DNA of 64,000 nt from Hibiscus mutabilis (GCA_019671005.1 CM033745.1:13692921-13756920); one strand, 5' to 3'. Shown: positions 1 through 13,453, numbered from the stretch's first letter. Numbers and translations: made by a program. Notes: generated by a model from the letters alone, not told the origin.

Positions 1-2273
1 TTATAAGCTCGCCAAAAGGTGTCCACGTAGCAGTACTGGATTGGCCTACTAGGCCTTCACATGGATTAAAAGCCCGCTGATGTCAGCGTTGATATTGGCT
101 ATAAATAACCACTTGGAGAGAGAAAAATGGTTAATAATGATGCAATTATTAGGCAGTTAAACACAATTATTGCACATTAAATGAGAGAAAGAAAAAGTAC
201 AAGAGACTTATCAAAACGTGTCGGAGAAGACGACCGGAGTCACCGCAGCCGCCACATCACCGTCGATTCAACCGGAAGGTAGCTTCTTTTCCATTCTTTT
301 CATTTCTTGCATCAAAACGCTAAAATATATTATATTTAAATCCTAGATCTAAAAAAATAGTAGCCACATGATAATCTTAGCTAAACTCTAGATCTAAAAA
401 GAAATTAATATTATAGCAAAGTTCGAAGCTTATCTGATGTTTGTGGGAGTAGTTTAAGTTGTCGGAGGATTTGAGAGTCTCTGGTGGAGTCGAAGAGGAT
501 AGATTAGGTCTCGATTTTGGGTAGGTAGGCTAGGAAATGGGAGAATAGGGGTGGATTCGATCGAATCCGGGTAGATCTAGGGTTTTAGGTTGAAAAATTG
601 GTAAAAGTAGGGTTTTTAGGGTTTCGGACGGCGGCCAAAAATTGCCTCGCGGCGGTGACCATCGCCGAAGTTAAACCAGACGGTGGTCGAAGTCGGGAGG
701 GTGAACGGAGAAGACAACCATAGATGACGGCGATGGTCGGCGTCGCCTCCGGCGACCAGTGAACAAGTTGAGATATTTGGAGGGTGGTGGTGATCGATCG
801 AAAAAGGGTGGTGATGAAGAACAAAGGATGGACTTCTTAAGGATTTTGGGTGTTTGATCTAAAATACAAGGAAAATGAAGGGATTTAGTGTTTATGAGGA
901 TCAAAATAGGAAAAATGATGAACTTGTGATGAGTTTTGGATGAACAATAGGGTTTTGATCAAAATAGATAGTGGATTTATGGGTTCAATGTGTTTATAGC
1001 TGAGAGAATTAGAGGGTTATAAAAGCTGAAAATAAAAAAAAATGGGAAAAAAGTGAAAATGAGCGATTGAGAGGGTCTTTAAATAGGCCGAGAGTCGGGC
1101 CTCAAGGCCTGCGAACCCCATAGCGGCCCGCGCCATTCTTTCATGGGCTTCATACCGTGGCCCTATGGTTTTCATTTCATTCAAATTGGTCCAAAAGCTT
1201 GTAATTTGGCACCTCAGCTTGCAATTTAATTCAATTTGGTCACCAATTTCAGTTTTTTTTAGTTTAATTTCAATGTTTTGTAATTATTATATGTTTGTAT
1301 GATTTTAAATAGCATGTAGCATAATTGTTAGATAATACTAAACACTTAAATTTAATTATTTAGAGCCTTTAAGTCTAGGTTCTCTAATTAATTTAATTTA
1401 ATTAGGGAGATAATTGTAGAAAATAAATGAGTATTAAATGAAAACTTTAATGTTCTAAGTTGATTAGTGTCTCATTGTATTGAGATGTTAATCAAGAGAG
1501 CATTTTAGTTGAATATCTAATATTTCATTTAACTTATAATATTAAAATCACTTAGTTAGTCAAATTAAAATGTAACTAGGATTAGGTTTAGAAATAGTTA
1601 GAGTCACTAAATAATTAGGAATATTATTAATTTAGGGCTAAATATGGGCATTGCCCAAATTTTTGGGTGTTGTCACATAAACCCTAAATTCAATAGTATT
1701 CATAGGTTAATTAATTAACTTAATTGGAGCCCTAATTAGGTTTAAACTTAAAATTAACAAGAAAATAAATAGAAATGCATTGTAAACTTTTTGTGTTGAA
1801 ATACATTTTTGAATATGAATTGAAGTATCCAAAAGCAGCTAGATGTTTCAAACTCATATTCGTATAAGAATGTATTTTCTTACAAAAAGATATCTCCATT
1901 CGAAATAAGATTTGTATAACAATTAAAGATTTAACTAAATTCCAATTATTTCTCGAAATGCTAAAATGCCACGTGGAATTAATAAGATACCGATAACGGA
2001 CGTTTGTGGGGGTGCTAATCATTTCCCACACGTAATTGACTCCCGAACCCTGACTTTAAAGAAATAAATCTCTAGTTGTTTTTATGGTGTCCGGTCTACC
2101 AAAATGATTGGTGGCGACTCCAAATTGATTTCCAAACCTAAATAAAGAAAAATCTGATTTAACATGAAAAACCCTAATTTACAATATTAAATTAAAATGG
2201 ACAAAACCTCGATTTCGAATCTTTAACCGTCAGGCTATTTTTCCACACTTCGATTTCAAAAATGGTCGCGACA
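1..2273 (+). mobile_element. Partial LTR of a Tat/Ogre-type Ty3/gypsy retrotransposon (left edge cut by window)
   Basis: The right end reads GGTCGCGACA and stops at 2273, where unrelated duplicated host sequence begins. Near the end it carries GGGGGTGCTAA followed by a CCCACACGTAA block and GGTGGCGACTCC. The same blocks sit near the ends of the LTRs at 9058-11404 and, on the minus strand, from 40510, both of which are followed by a tRNA-Arg primer site. A TATA box lies at 100-107. No primer site follows 2273, so this is a solo LTR or the 3' LTR of an element starting outside the window. The small minus-strand frames within it have no recognisable domain. Confidence 0.75.
100..107 (+). promoter_or_regulatory. 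TATA box of the left-edge LTR
   Basis: TATAAATA within GGCTATAAATAACC, preceded by TGATGTCAGC. The minus-strand LTR from 40510 has the same arrangement. Confidence 0.55.
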
Positions 2274-2605
2274 ATTTACGAATAAAAATAAGAAATTTAT
2301 GACTAATACTGAGATTTGACACTATGTTAATTTTGAACTCTCCAAATTAAGATTAATTAGCAGGAAGGAGATTATTTTATTTGTTGTCAAGATGGTGTCT
2401 GCTTGGACAACGTCCTTACCAATCATTAAGAGGCGGCTATACTCGCAGTTCGTTGGGTTTTATTTTAGAATTATTAATATAGTTAATTTCTTAGTAATAT
2501 ATTTTTATGTTTTTAATCATTAATAAAATTTACATAATAACATTATTTAAAATCAATGCCTTTAAAAAGTATGATTCTTTATTTTAATTTGATCACTCAA
2601 TAAGT
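2274..2605 (+). repeat. Segmental duplication copy 1, first piece
   Basis: It starts with AATAAAAATAAGAAATTTATG and contains GCTTGGACAACGTCCTT and GTTGGGTTTTATTTTAGAA. The same order is found at about 27968-28240 and, inverted and more diverged, at 54476-54690. The copy is interrupted downstream by the Mutator-like element and its nested retrotransposons and resumes near 22740. No coding function is visible. Confidence 0.8.
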
Positions 2606-3463
2606 TTAGGATATAAAGGTCAAATTAGTCTTTATCAAAAATCAATTAAGCTCGTTTGAAATTTTGCACTCAATTTAGCTCTCATAATTTAAATTGCGAT
2701 CAATCAGACCCTCAAAATTCAAATGGCAAACAATTTAGCCCGCCCGTAACTCACAAACAATTATTAATACGTGACACATAGTACACTGTAGAAAGTGTCA
2801 CGTCATAAACATATAAAAATCATTAAAAACTCAAAAAAAAAATCTAAAAATAATTTAAAAAATATTTTTATTTAAAATCATTAAGAATATAAAACTAATT
2901 ATACTAGCTATTCAAAATATTAAAATATTTAAAATGAAATAATATTTAAGAATTGTATAAAATTTTAAAATATATGTAACACCATGAACCTGGATGTCAC
3001 ACTTAGACCTTAAGCCCAAACCTGTTACCATAAAAAAATTTCAAACTGGGTTTAGCCCAACAAGGTATTTCTCAAAATCATTTAAAGATAACATTTGAAA
3101 ATATAGATAAATAATCAAAATGTCGCAAATGAGCTCTAATTCAATTTAAAACATTTGAACAATCGATTTGATTAATAAAAATTCAAAAAGAAGGGTTACA
3201 GACTCCATTACGTAACGTCCTATAAATACACAACCCACTAAACACAAGTACCTTACTCTGGAAATCACCACATGTTGGAATTACATACTGATAGTGCTCC
3301 TCGATCCCACAATCCGACGATCAACCTACGCACGAAAACAACGATTTCGAGTGTTGAGCTTACAAAGCTCAGTGGTACACATCTACTCTACTATTTGCTA
3401 ATCACAAACATAAAGCATGCAAGCTAGTACGAGCAATAAAGAGAGATAATATACACGTGGCGC

Positions 3464-4570
3464 TACTACTAGTCACTTAAACACATGCTCACAACATGCA
3501 AGTCATCAAACATGGCACAAAAGGCCCAACCATACCCGGGATCCCACCAGATCATCCAAGCGAAAGCACACAAGGTTTTAACCACAAACAATGGTAGTCA
3601 AACCTATAAACCTAGAACCACCTAGTCATCGGGTCATTCTTTGGCTACATACCCGAAAACACCTAGACATCGGGTAGTAGCATGAATCATATACTCAAAA
3701 ACACATAGTCATCTAGTAGAGGACCACACCTACTCAGAAACACATATCCATCGAGTAAGGGTCATCCCATAATCGGAAACAAAACCATCGAGTAGCGGTA
3801 TCTCGTATTTCGAAAACACCTAGCCATCGAATAACGAGTATCTCGTACTTAGAAACACATAGCCATCGAGTAACGAGCATATCATAATAAGAAACACATA
3901 GTCATCAAGTAGGTTATGAGGAAAGAACACGTACTGCAATACCACTCTTGGGTATCTGATTCCTATCAATCAAATCAGTAAATCAATCAAATGCCTTACT
4001 ACTAGTCGCCTAAACACATACACACAACATACAAGTCATCAAACATGGCACACAAGGCCAAACCATACCTAGGATCCCACCAGATCATTCGGGCGAAAGC
4101 ACACAAGGTTTTAACCACAAACAGTGGTAATCAACCCTTTAAACCTAGGATCACCTAGTCATCGGGTCCTTCTTTGGCTACATACCCGGAAACATCTAGC
4201 CACCGTGTAGTAGCATGAGTCATATACTCGAAAACACTAGCCATCGAGTAGAGGACCACACCTACTCAGAAACATACAACTATCGAGTAATGGTCATCGC
4301 ATACTCAGAAACACATAGCTATCGAGTAAGGGTTATCACATACTCGGAAACACACAGCCATCGAGTAGCGATATGTCCTATTTAGAAACATTTAGCCATC
4401 GAATAATGAGTATCTCGTACTCAAAAATATATAGCCATCAAGTAACAAGCATTTCATACTCAGAAACACACAGCCATCTAGTAGATTATGAGGAACAAAC
4501 ATGTACTATAGTACCACTTTTGGGTATCTGGTTCCCATCAATCAAATCTGGAAACCAATCAAATGCCTAC
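3464..4570. repeat. 533-bp tandem duplication within the LTR
   Basis: Starts at 3464 and 3997 (period 533). Each copy runs through ACATGGCACA, CATCGGGT and CACTCTTGGGTATCTG-type words to CAATCAAATGCC (ending about 3995 and 4567). The second copy is some 38 bp longer, about one minisatellite unit. The other LTR (18935-21840) has a single copy, so the duplication arose after insertion or on one LTR only. Confidence 0.8.
4160..4490. repeat. About 39-bp minisatellite in the LTR
   Basis: Repeated units of the form ACTCGGAAACACATAGCC followed by ATCGAGTA and a variable spacer, about 38-40 bp each. The same array occurs at 3620-3900 and in the other LTR at about 19545-19830. The short frame at 4373-4624 is the translation of this array and is not a gene. 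Confidence 0.75.
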
Positions 4571-6465
4571 CCGACATACAAGCAACGTGATCCCAAGAAT
4601 CCTCCTATTGTTTCTACTTGCTAATATATCATTTATTTTATATTACCGAATTGTTAATACATTATGGAGGAGTATAGAATTAATCTTATTTATTATCTCT
4701 ATCAATCCATATTTTCGCATTAATTAATACATTAATTAACCAATTAATCATCCATCTCGATTCTCATCTTTAACTAGCATTGTAGGTTATTTAGTTTAGT
4801 AGGTACTGGTACTCTAACCCGAGTATCGATACCATATTGATACTCACACATGTACCGATACTAAAATTGCTTACTAGAATTTTTGAATTTCCTCGAGTAC
4901 CGTTACAAGTCAACCTATATTGATATGACATCGAACAATGTACCAATATAGTCTAATTTCGTACTAATACCCTACTCACGAGTTCATATCATTTCCTTGA
5001 ATTACGATTTTACAAAGTTTCATTCGATGCCTAAAACTTATGAAAGTCATTAAGAGTTGTTTACTAGTGCATTTAATCATTTAATATTAATTCTTGTCTT
5101 TATGATCATTTATTTGAATATTATCAATTATAACACCATTAAGTATAATCTTAATTGAACATGCCAATTTCATATCTCAAGCACTTAAGCAACACAACAT
5201 GTAAATCAACCAATTAGATAATCATGCGAGTATTCAAACGACCATACATGGTCTGTAAAGCTCATACGAGTCCCAAAATATCATCAAACTCATCAAGCAT
5301 CTCATAATTACCAAGCCTTGTAATATCAGTCTCAACACATGCTTATTTCCATATACCTATTTTGCAACCACTAACAAGCAAGTCAATTATACTTATGATG
5401 CTCACAAAGCATTTGGAGTTTGAGGTATACTAACCTCAAGCTCTAGCGATAAATCCTCATATGAACTTCTCGATACTCCACTTGGTCCAATATCTGTTCC
5501 CGAATAATCCTCATATAAATCGAATACGAAAATAAATTAATTTCATGCATACCATATTCGATGAACAAGATCAAACGCGTAAAAATAGTTTGTTGGGCTC
5601 AAATTTGGAGAAACAGACTACGTCAATAGACTTAGAACGTCGAGAAACCCCCAGGTAAGGTTTCCCGAAAGAAATCAACAGCCGGTCAAAGCTTGGTCAA
5701 TGGCTAGTCAAAGTTTAGTAATTTGGTGCGGTGCAGGGTAGCTATGGTGCACCCACTGGCAGTGATCCGGTGCATCAGGGTATAGGTTTGCCTGGCTGAG
5801 CAAGATCTAGTATGGCACAGTGCACTGGAGCATGATGCACCCGCATGGATAGACGCACGCCTACTTTCATAGAATACACGTGGGGGTGCGTGGGACATGC
5901 TTTGACGATTGGACAACGACAAAGAGCTTTAGTCCTATTGTCTTGACATTGGTGAACATGGTGGTGCCCTTAGATCTTGGGTTTAACCGTCGAAACCTCT
6001 CCATTTAAATGGCCAAAACTTCTTTCTCTCACCCCTTCCAACGGTGATGCAACGACCACCGACTGACTCGTCTCGGCGAGATTAACACAATGATGTTAGA
6101 GGTGTTAAAATGGATGATCGAATCTCGGTAGATCAAAGCCAACCTCCTCACCTATTCACTTTTCTCTTTCACTAACAAAATATCTTATCTTTCATTTTCC
6201 TTTTTGATCTCCTCTTTCCCACACAACATCAACCACCTTAATTTAAATTCATCATTCCCACCAAATAGGTAAACCAAATAATTGAGCATTCAACTTTCTC
6301 CTTGTTTCACTTTAATCTCCCAAATTTAATCCTCATAATTTTTAGTCCTCAACTTCCTTAATTTGAGCTTCATATTTCTATTTCTCTTTAATTCAATTAC
6401 CAAATTAGAGGTTCAATACCCGGATACGAGACCCAATTTACTAACCCAAATTTTGGGTCATTACA

Positions 6466-7354
6466 ACTCTCCCCTCCCTAAAGAAAATTTCATCCTCAAA
6501 ATTTGTATTCATAAATCAATGAAAGATGTTCAAACCCTTATAACTCTTCGACGTTCTCAAAGACTTTCCGTTACGCTACTCTGACCTCTTACAACACTTA
6601 TCAATCACGACCTTTGTCTTTTAACGGTAAACCATAATTTCAACTGATTTTTTCTCTGAGAAGGAATTCATCCTCGCTTGGTATATTATAGACGAAAAAC
6701 AAAACCCAACGGTACCGCGTCAAAAGCGTCACACAAAAGTGTCATCAAAGAAACTTAACTTATGTTGTAGAACCCAAAAGTTCGTTGCACAACAAAATCT
6801 TTCCACAACTTTGTAGGATCTAAAAGAACATGCGATTAAACAATCTTTCCAACCCAAAAAGAAATGATTCCACTCGTAATGACTCTCTGAAGGAGACTCT
6901 AACTCTGACGCCATCCTTTATCAATATCATTGCTTGTCCGGTGCAAGAATTGTAAAAACAAAACATGTCTCTACATGTCTCAAGGTTAACTTGGATCTCA
7001 GCATGCTTTACATCAAAATAGAAACTAACGCAGCTCGCACCAACTCAGTTCATGCAAGAGTCTTACACTCCAACCCAAAACATTTCTGGAATCACATCAT
7101 CCATACCCTCACTAGGATCTGTCATCGTATGAAATCCCGCCAAGGGATAGTGTTCCATCATAAACCTCGAATCTCATGTTAAAATGTAGGATGTACACAC
7201 CGTTTTGTCTTACAACCTAACCCACAACCAATCCAAGTAGACTTTCCATTTGGATCTCGCATTTACCAAAAATAACGAACAATAGTTAGCAAGGAAAATG
7301 CCATTACTCAATAAATCTCATCGAAACTATACACTCACAATTCTTTACAAGATT
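6466..7354 (-). mobile_element. Internal region of the LARD-like element, right-hand (3') part
   Basis: Read on the minus strand this ends with a polypurine tract (6467-6481, AGGGAGGGGAGAG) directly before the LTR start TGTAATGACCC. Just upstream, 6484-6520 reads like the last residues of a Tekay/Del polyprotein with a stop at the LTR border. The rest has no convincing reading frame; frames at 6729-6914 (minus) and 6934-7182 (plus) are short and show no domain. Confidence 0.6.
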
Positions 7355-9057
7355 TGTAACGCCTCGATTTTGGGCCTTATGGTTTTTAGGCTGATTAGAC
7401 GGTCTGATGGTCCAAGATTAGAGATTCGAGTTGGATTCGTTATTAAAATCGGATTAAATATTTTTTAGTAAGAAAATATTTGGGAAAATATATAAAAATA
7501 ATTATTTAACATATAGATATTTTTGATAAATTCAATTTTGAAAAATGGAATTTGGAATTGTGACATTTTGGCTAGTGACCAAAATGTAAAGAATGAAAAC
7601 TATTTTAGTGACTGTTTTGTAAAAGGGTCAAAACTTAGAATCTTTAAGGAGCTATTTTCCCAAAGTCTAATATCAGATTTTTCCCCTTAATTGGATATTT
7701 TAAAAAATATTTGGGAAGAGTATAAATAAATTTTGGGGAATTAATTCCATAATTAATTCCTTAGCAAATTTCACGTACTAACTTTTCTCTAAAAGATTTT
7801 CTCTCAAATTCTCTTCAGCCAAACAATTTCTTCTTCTTCAAAATCTTTAGGTAACTTCTTGATTTCTTCAATCTTTTAATTACAAAAGAGTTCTTAATTA
7901 ATTTTTTATCAAAATCTTATTGTTTTAATCTTGTTTTCTCATGTAAATCAATACAATTAAGGGGGAAAGTCAACATTAGAGGTGATCTTTGTCCTTCTCC
8001 TTCAATGTATGGTTCTTTACTGAAATTCCAAAGTTATTGATCCTTTATAAATGTTTTCTAATGAGTATTAAGGATTTAATTATGGAAATTGGTTAAATCA
8101 ATGTTTTATTGATGAGATTAAGTGATTTTTGTTTTAGATATATTTTGATAAGTTCTTGATTTATTATAATCATGATTTTGATGTTTTATAATGTTGATAA
8201 CTTGGTTTTAACATTATAATTCCGAAACTATGTGAATCTCTAATTTGTTAGGTTGATAGTGTTGTGTTTTTGGCGAGTTTTGGATGTTTAATGAGTGCTG
8301 GAAGTTTAAGGATGATGTTAGGTTGTTTTTGGATGTCACTTGAAGATAATTGATGGATTACACCTTTAAATTTTGGCTGGGTTAAGTGTGGAAGGTTTTT
8401 GATGTTGTTTTCGATTATTGTGGAGGGGTTTCAGCTAGCGTTTGAGGATGACTATTGTGATTTGTTGTTGCTGGGTTTATGAATGCATTTTGATGCATTG
8501 AATCCCCTATTTTTTATGGTTAAATCAGGGTTGATTGATCCTTAAGGTTGTGGCACCGCTACAGAAGCTTTGGAGGAGTGATTTGCATCGGCGAATGAGG
8601 CTTTGCGTTGTTAGTGAGTGAGAATGTGGATTTCAGCTTTGAAATGGTTTAAAGGTTAATTTGGGAGTTTAAAATAAGCTTGAAACACTGGTTTAAACTC
8701 GGAAGTAAGTATGACAATAATTCTCTCTCGATCATGCTTTACTGAAATTGGTTTTATGCGGTTGTTTTGAATTACATGGTACCTACTGTTTAAGCATGTT
8801 TTCAAGTATGCTATATATTGTTTTTGAACATATTTTGGTGGTGGATGCATTGGTAAATGATCCATGTAAGTGTGAGGAATACTTGTGAATGCATTGGGTT
8901 AATGCATTGAAAATGGTTTTGATATGTTGCTTTAAAAGTAGTGAGGTACATGGTTAATAATGAATTATATTGGCAAGTGATGTGGTTTAAAATATTATCA
9001 GATATAGTTGGCCGGCCATAGGATTAATAGTGCACTATAAATAAGTCGCATCGGGTG

Positions 9058-11404
9058 TGTTGTTACTAGATTTCACCTTTATTTTAATATTGCATTAGTG
9101 TATTGTAGTTATATAATATTGGTAACATAGTTAATATGTTTAGGTAGTAAGTATTAACGTTACAAATAATGTAGTTAGGTGTCATATAGTATATAGTAAT
9201 GTATTTAACGTATTAAATATTAATGTTAGTATTAGAGTTGTTTAGGTGACATGTACTTAGTGTGTTATATTTAATATAATTGTTAGATTAGGATATAGTT
9301 AGTAGTTAAAATAATAAGTTATAAAACCAAAAATATGTATAGAACACATAGCCCAATTGTAATTAAAAATGAATAAAAGGTCAATTCAATTTGGATCAGA
9401 ATCCATTAATAATAAAATAAAGGAGTCCAATATACAAATGCCCGTTTATAACCCAAAAAGAAAAACCTAACTCCCATCTTCTTCCTTATGCGCAGCTGAA
9501 GCAGAACTGTTGGATCAAGGGGCAGATCCAATAATGTAGATCATGCCAGCTGGGGATGATATAGTGCCTAAACTCCTCAGTCGTTCGATCAAGATGCTAT
9601 CCAATGGCTCAGATTGCTTTGGGATATATCACGCGGATCACCACTAGCGTGGCAGTCACACGAGCGACGATTCAGCTTCGGCCGTCTACTTTATCTTCTC
9701 CGATGCGTCACTCGCTCCGATCGTTCCTCACCGGCGTCGTTCGAATCATCGGAAACATGTAAATAGAAGAGCAAAAGGGTTAAATCCCTAGATTAGAGCC
9801 CAACAATTCAAGATAAAGACAAAGGGGAATTAAAATCCCTAAATTGAAGCCCTAGCTGGAAAACCATAGTCTAAAATGGGAAAGGTTGATCCCTTAATTG
9901 GTGCCTTAGCAAGAATCCAACAACGATCAGATTAAAACAGTGAACAAAAAGGCAGCAATCTTAAAATCAGAGCCGAAACAAGATAATCTAGGGAAGAAAT
10001 TAGGGATTTGTGCTTAATGTTCAAGCATTCCTTGTACTATAAATAGCTCTGTAAATCATTGTAAACGACAACAACAATTCCAGAGAGAAATCACACATAG
10101 CAATAACATTCAAAGTTCATAGGAGCAAGCAGTTTGTAATCATCATTCGGAAACAATAAAGAGAAGTAATTTCTAGTAATTTCTCTTATCTATGTACTTT
10201 CAATTTCGGTTTAAATATTTTTACCATTTTTTGGTTTGAAACGTCGCCGGAATCTAGAAATATTGGTCGGAAACTGAAAAATTTGCCGCCGGCAAGAGCG
10301 GCTGGCGTCGGTAGAAGACGGCCGGCACGGCGGATGTTCATCGTGTTCTTCATTTCATGAAGAACACGAAGAACACATCAGAGAATTATAAAGGAACCCA
10401 TTTTGATCCGTTTGGAAACAAAAGAAGAAAATGAAATATGTTTATAATTTCAATTATTTATACTAACCCGTTTGACCCGAACCCGAGTATAACCCGCGCT
10501 CTTCTTTCCCGGATCTCGCGCCGCAGCTCTTCAGTTTTTAATTGTTTCAATTTTGTCCTTTTTCCTTCCAATTCGGCACCAAACTTCTAATTATTTTCGA
10601 ATTAACCCCCACATTTTGATTTTCTTTCAAATTAGTCCTTTATTCATATTTTCTTTTTTGAAAAAATATAAAAAACTCTTTCTTTATTTAATTCTAAGTA
10701 ATTACCTAATTATTTATTTACGCATTTTTTTCTTTATGCCATTTATGTATGTATTTGTATGTATATTAAACCTTAGGTTTAGGGACTTAAAACTTAGATT
10801 AGTGACATGTATGTTGTAAAATATTCTTCATTTTCAATAGAATACACTTAAATATATTTAAATCTTAATAATTAAAAGGAATATAGACATCTCTTTAGGA
10901 TTATTTACCATTTAGACTTTAATTAAAATTCAATAACACATTTAATTTTCTTGTTTATTTGTAAAAAAAATGAACTTAATTAATGCGATGTCTTATCAAA
11001 CGGGAATGACGGGTTAGCGTCAGAAGTGTTGGCGGTGATTAAAGTTCATTTCCCAAGCGATAATGTCGTTAAAATAGATTTACATTCATTTTGCAGATAA
11101 ATAAAATTGAAATTTTTGTGAACTTGCAAATTCCGGTTTTAAAAATGCTTTTGAAATCAATTAGGTACCAATTTTTGGGCGTTGTGGGGGTGCTAACCCT
11201 TCCCCACACGTAACCGACCCCCAGACCTGTTTTCTTTATTTTCGTGGACCAAAATGTAATTTTAATAAATAAAACGTTTTATCAAAATACCCTTGTTTTA
11301 AAAGTGATCCAATCACATTTTTTTAAAAAAAAGATTGGTGGTGACTCCGTGATTTTACAAAGTTTTCCGAAACGTCAAAACCTTTTCCAAAAAGGGTTGC
11401 GACA
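9058..11404 (+). repeat. 5' LTR of the Tat/Ogre element (2347 bp)
   Basis: TG...CA ends, TATA box TATAAATA at 10038-10045, and the lineage blocks GGGGGTGCTAACCC and CCCCACACGTAACCGAC near the 3' end. From 9674 onward it aligns with 13424-15178 at high identity with small indels. The frames at 10553 and 11244 are LTR noise. Confidence 0.9.
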
Positions 11405-11407
11405 GCT

Positions 11408-11425
11408 TGGCGACTCCGTTGGGGA
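11408..11425 (+). other. Primer binding site, tRNA-Arg(ACG)
   Basis: TGGCGACTCCGTTGGGGA lies 3 nt after the LTR end. It is complementary to the 3' end of plant tRNA-Arg(ACG), as I recall that tRNA, with one mismatch. This primer choice is characteristic of Tat/Ogre elements. Confidence 0.8.
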
Positions 11426-12214
11426 TATTTTTTTTTCAAAAAACAAAAGAGGGCCAGACCACAAATTGTTTTCAAAATGTTTTTAGAAAAAAAAGGATTT
11501 GCGAGTTCACAAAGGTTTCAATTTATTTGTCTGTTTAATGAAAGTAATTCTATTATACGCATTTAAAAAATTGTTAAGTAAGGGGAAAATGCTTTGCTCA
11601 TGTCAGAATATCGATTCTCCGTATGAGCCTAGCAAGTACCTTCGGGACTCATATGCCTCATGTCTTCGTAAGGATACTGATTCTTCGAGAAGACATAGGA
11701 AGTGAGTCCTCCTGAGTTGAACTTGGTTCGTTTGAAACCTATAATGGGTGAGAACTAGGGGCTTTGCTACCCTTAGTAGGGGACAACAAGGAAAGCTCGG
11801 GTACCTTTTTTAGAACTCAACTATCTGAGAACTTAGAGCCTACCCCAATAGAGCCATGAGGAAAACCTAGGGTTTTGAGTCTAGTCAAGATCGTTGCAGA
11901 TAATCCGTGGTGACATGTCCTGGAGTGCTGGAATATGCTGCCTAGAATTATTTGTGAAATTATTTTGGTCTCTTTGTTTTTTTCTTAATTCTGTTCTTTT
12001 TTCCTTTTGGTCTTGTTGTTTTGCATATTCATTCCATTTCATCGGGTTTTGACATTCAATAAAGCTTTTTCTAAAAGTAGATATTTCATTGAACCAATGT
12101 TCTTTTGTCTGCATTCATGCATTTGCATCATTCTTCTGTTTGTTTGGTTGATTTCTTCTTTGCTTCGCATTGCATTCTATGCATACATGACATAATAAGA
12201 ATCTAACTTAAAAA
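11426..12214 (+). other. Leader between primer site and gag, no gene seen
   Basis: It contains a T-run, AT-rich sequence and short frames on both strands (11499-11705, 12007-12195 and minus 11881-12114) without domains. It is the untranslated leader expected in this lineage. Confidence 0.6.
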
Positions 12215-13453
12215 ATGACAGAAAAAATCAAAATAGCAAAAACAAATCACAAGTACGGTACTCGGTCTCAAGTTAGAGCAATGGAAGACAGAGTGATGGC
12301 CTTAGAAAGCAACCACAAGAGTACCCAGGATAGGTTAGACAAGCTAGGGACAGATCTGATGCAATAGTTGAAGTTGGTTCACCAAAAGACGGTTGGTTCA
12401 ATTGCAGCCATGCTAGGTTTTAAGGACCCTGATGCAGTGGAAACTGGTGAAGAAACAAATGTTGTGCCAAAATTTTAAGGAATGGCCTTTGTTCATCCAA
12501 ATATAGCTTAATATTCTAAAGTCAAGATTTCTCTACATTTTGTTGAAACCTCAACACAGAATGATAAGAAGATAAACTATGAGAAAGTAATTGAGGTACC
12601 TGATCTCGATGAAATTGCCAACAAGGTGAAAGTTGAGAAGAAATAGGAGGATCATTATGAGAAGTTGGAGGGAATGATTAAATCTTTCCAAGAATGAAGT
12701 ACATATGGAGGAATGTATGCCAAGGATTTAAGCTTAGTGACTGATCTGATAGTACCACCAAAGTTCAAAGTCCCTGACTTTGAAAAATATAATGGAACGA
12801 CGTGTCCTGCAGCCCATCTAACTATGTATTGCAGGAAGAGGTCAATGTATCTGGAGAACGAGAAACTGCTTATCCGTTGCTTCTAAGACAATCTAGTAGG
12901 GTCAGCTGCACGCTGGTATACGCAGTTAAGTAGAATTAACATCAGATCATGGAAAGATTTGTCCAGAGCATGTAGTGAGCAGTACAAACATGTTTCAGAT
13001 ATGGTACCAACTCGCTTAGTTCTGCAAGGATTAGAGCAAAAGCATCATGAGAGCTTCCGCCAATATGCGCAGAGATGGATGGACGTAGCTGCCCAAGTTC
13101 AGCCACCATTGCTGAAGAGTGATATCACCCCGATGTTTGTGAAGACACTAAAAGGACCTTTCTATGATCGTATGCTCAACCATGCCACAAAGAGTTTTGT
13201 GGACGTGCTTATAAATGGAAAATTAATACTTGCAGCCATGAAAAATGGAAGGTTGGACAGTGGGGAAGTAAAGAAACCCTATAAAAAGAGTGACAATGAA
13301 GTTAATACTACTAATGTCTATAACCCCAGCTACTCGGAGGGAGTAGTCTTCAACAAACCCAATGTCTCAACCACAGCTCCAGCAGTCACAAATCGTCTAA
13401 AAGAAGAACGAAGATATCAAGGGAGCTCCGGCCGTCTGCTTCAACTTCTCTGA
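12215..13453 (+). pseudogene. Decayed gag of the Tat/Ogre element, fused to LTR sequence
   Basis: One frame stays in register from the ATG at 12215 to 13453, with six stops (12365 TAG, 12476 TAA, 12509 TAA, 12644 TAG, 12695 TGA, 12884 TAA). The N-terminal part is helical and charged. The Ty3/gypsy gag domain starts near 12760 (FKVPDFEKYNGTTCPAAHL) and continues through SAARWYTQLS, ESFRQYAQRWMDVAAQVQPPL and MFVKTLKGPFYDRM to about 13250. Gag would form the particle shell that packages the element RNA. After about residue 400 the frame leaves gag and translates LTR sequence (from 13424), ending at 13453, so the zinc knuckle and everything downstream is missing. Several stops sit where relatives usually have Gln, as expected from C-to-T decay. 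It is not functional. Confidence 0.85.

Larger units (their letters stand above)
2975..6465 (-). repeat. 3' LTR of the LARD-like element (3491 bp, with internal duplication)
   Basis: It aligns in order with 18935-21840 but is about 585 bp longer, because 3464-3996 is duplicated as 3997 to about 4570. Both copies start at TACTACTAG and finish at a CAATCAAATGCC block. The region holds runs of short tandem units based on ATAGCCATCGAGTA. Confidence 0.85.

Noticed and set aside
3620..4480. Regularly spaced short repeats resembling a CRISPR array
   Set aside because: Units are contiguous and diverged, lie in a retrotransposon LTR of a plant genome, and have no unique spacers or cas genes.
9000..11404. 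Considered a TSD-less chimeric boundary for the Tat/Ogre 5' LTR near 9676, where similarity to the 3' LTR begins
   Set aside because: The GGGTG duplication and TG start at 9058 show that the LTR is longer and that the 3' copy is truncated.
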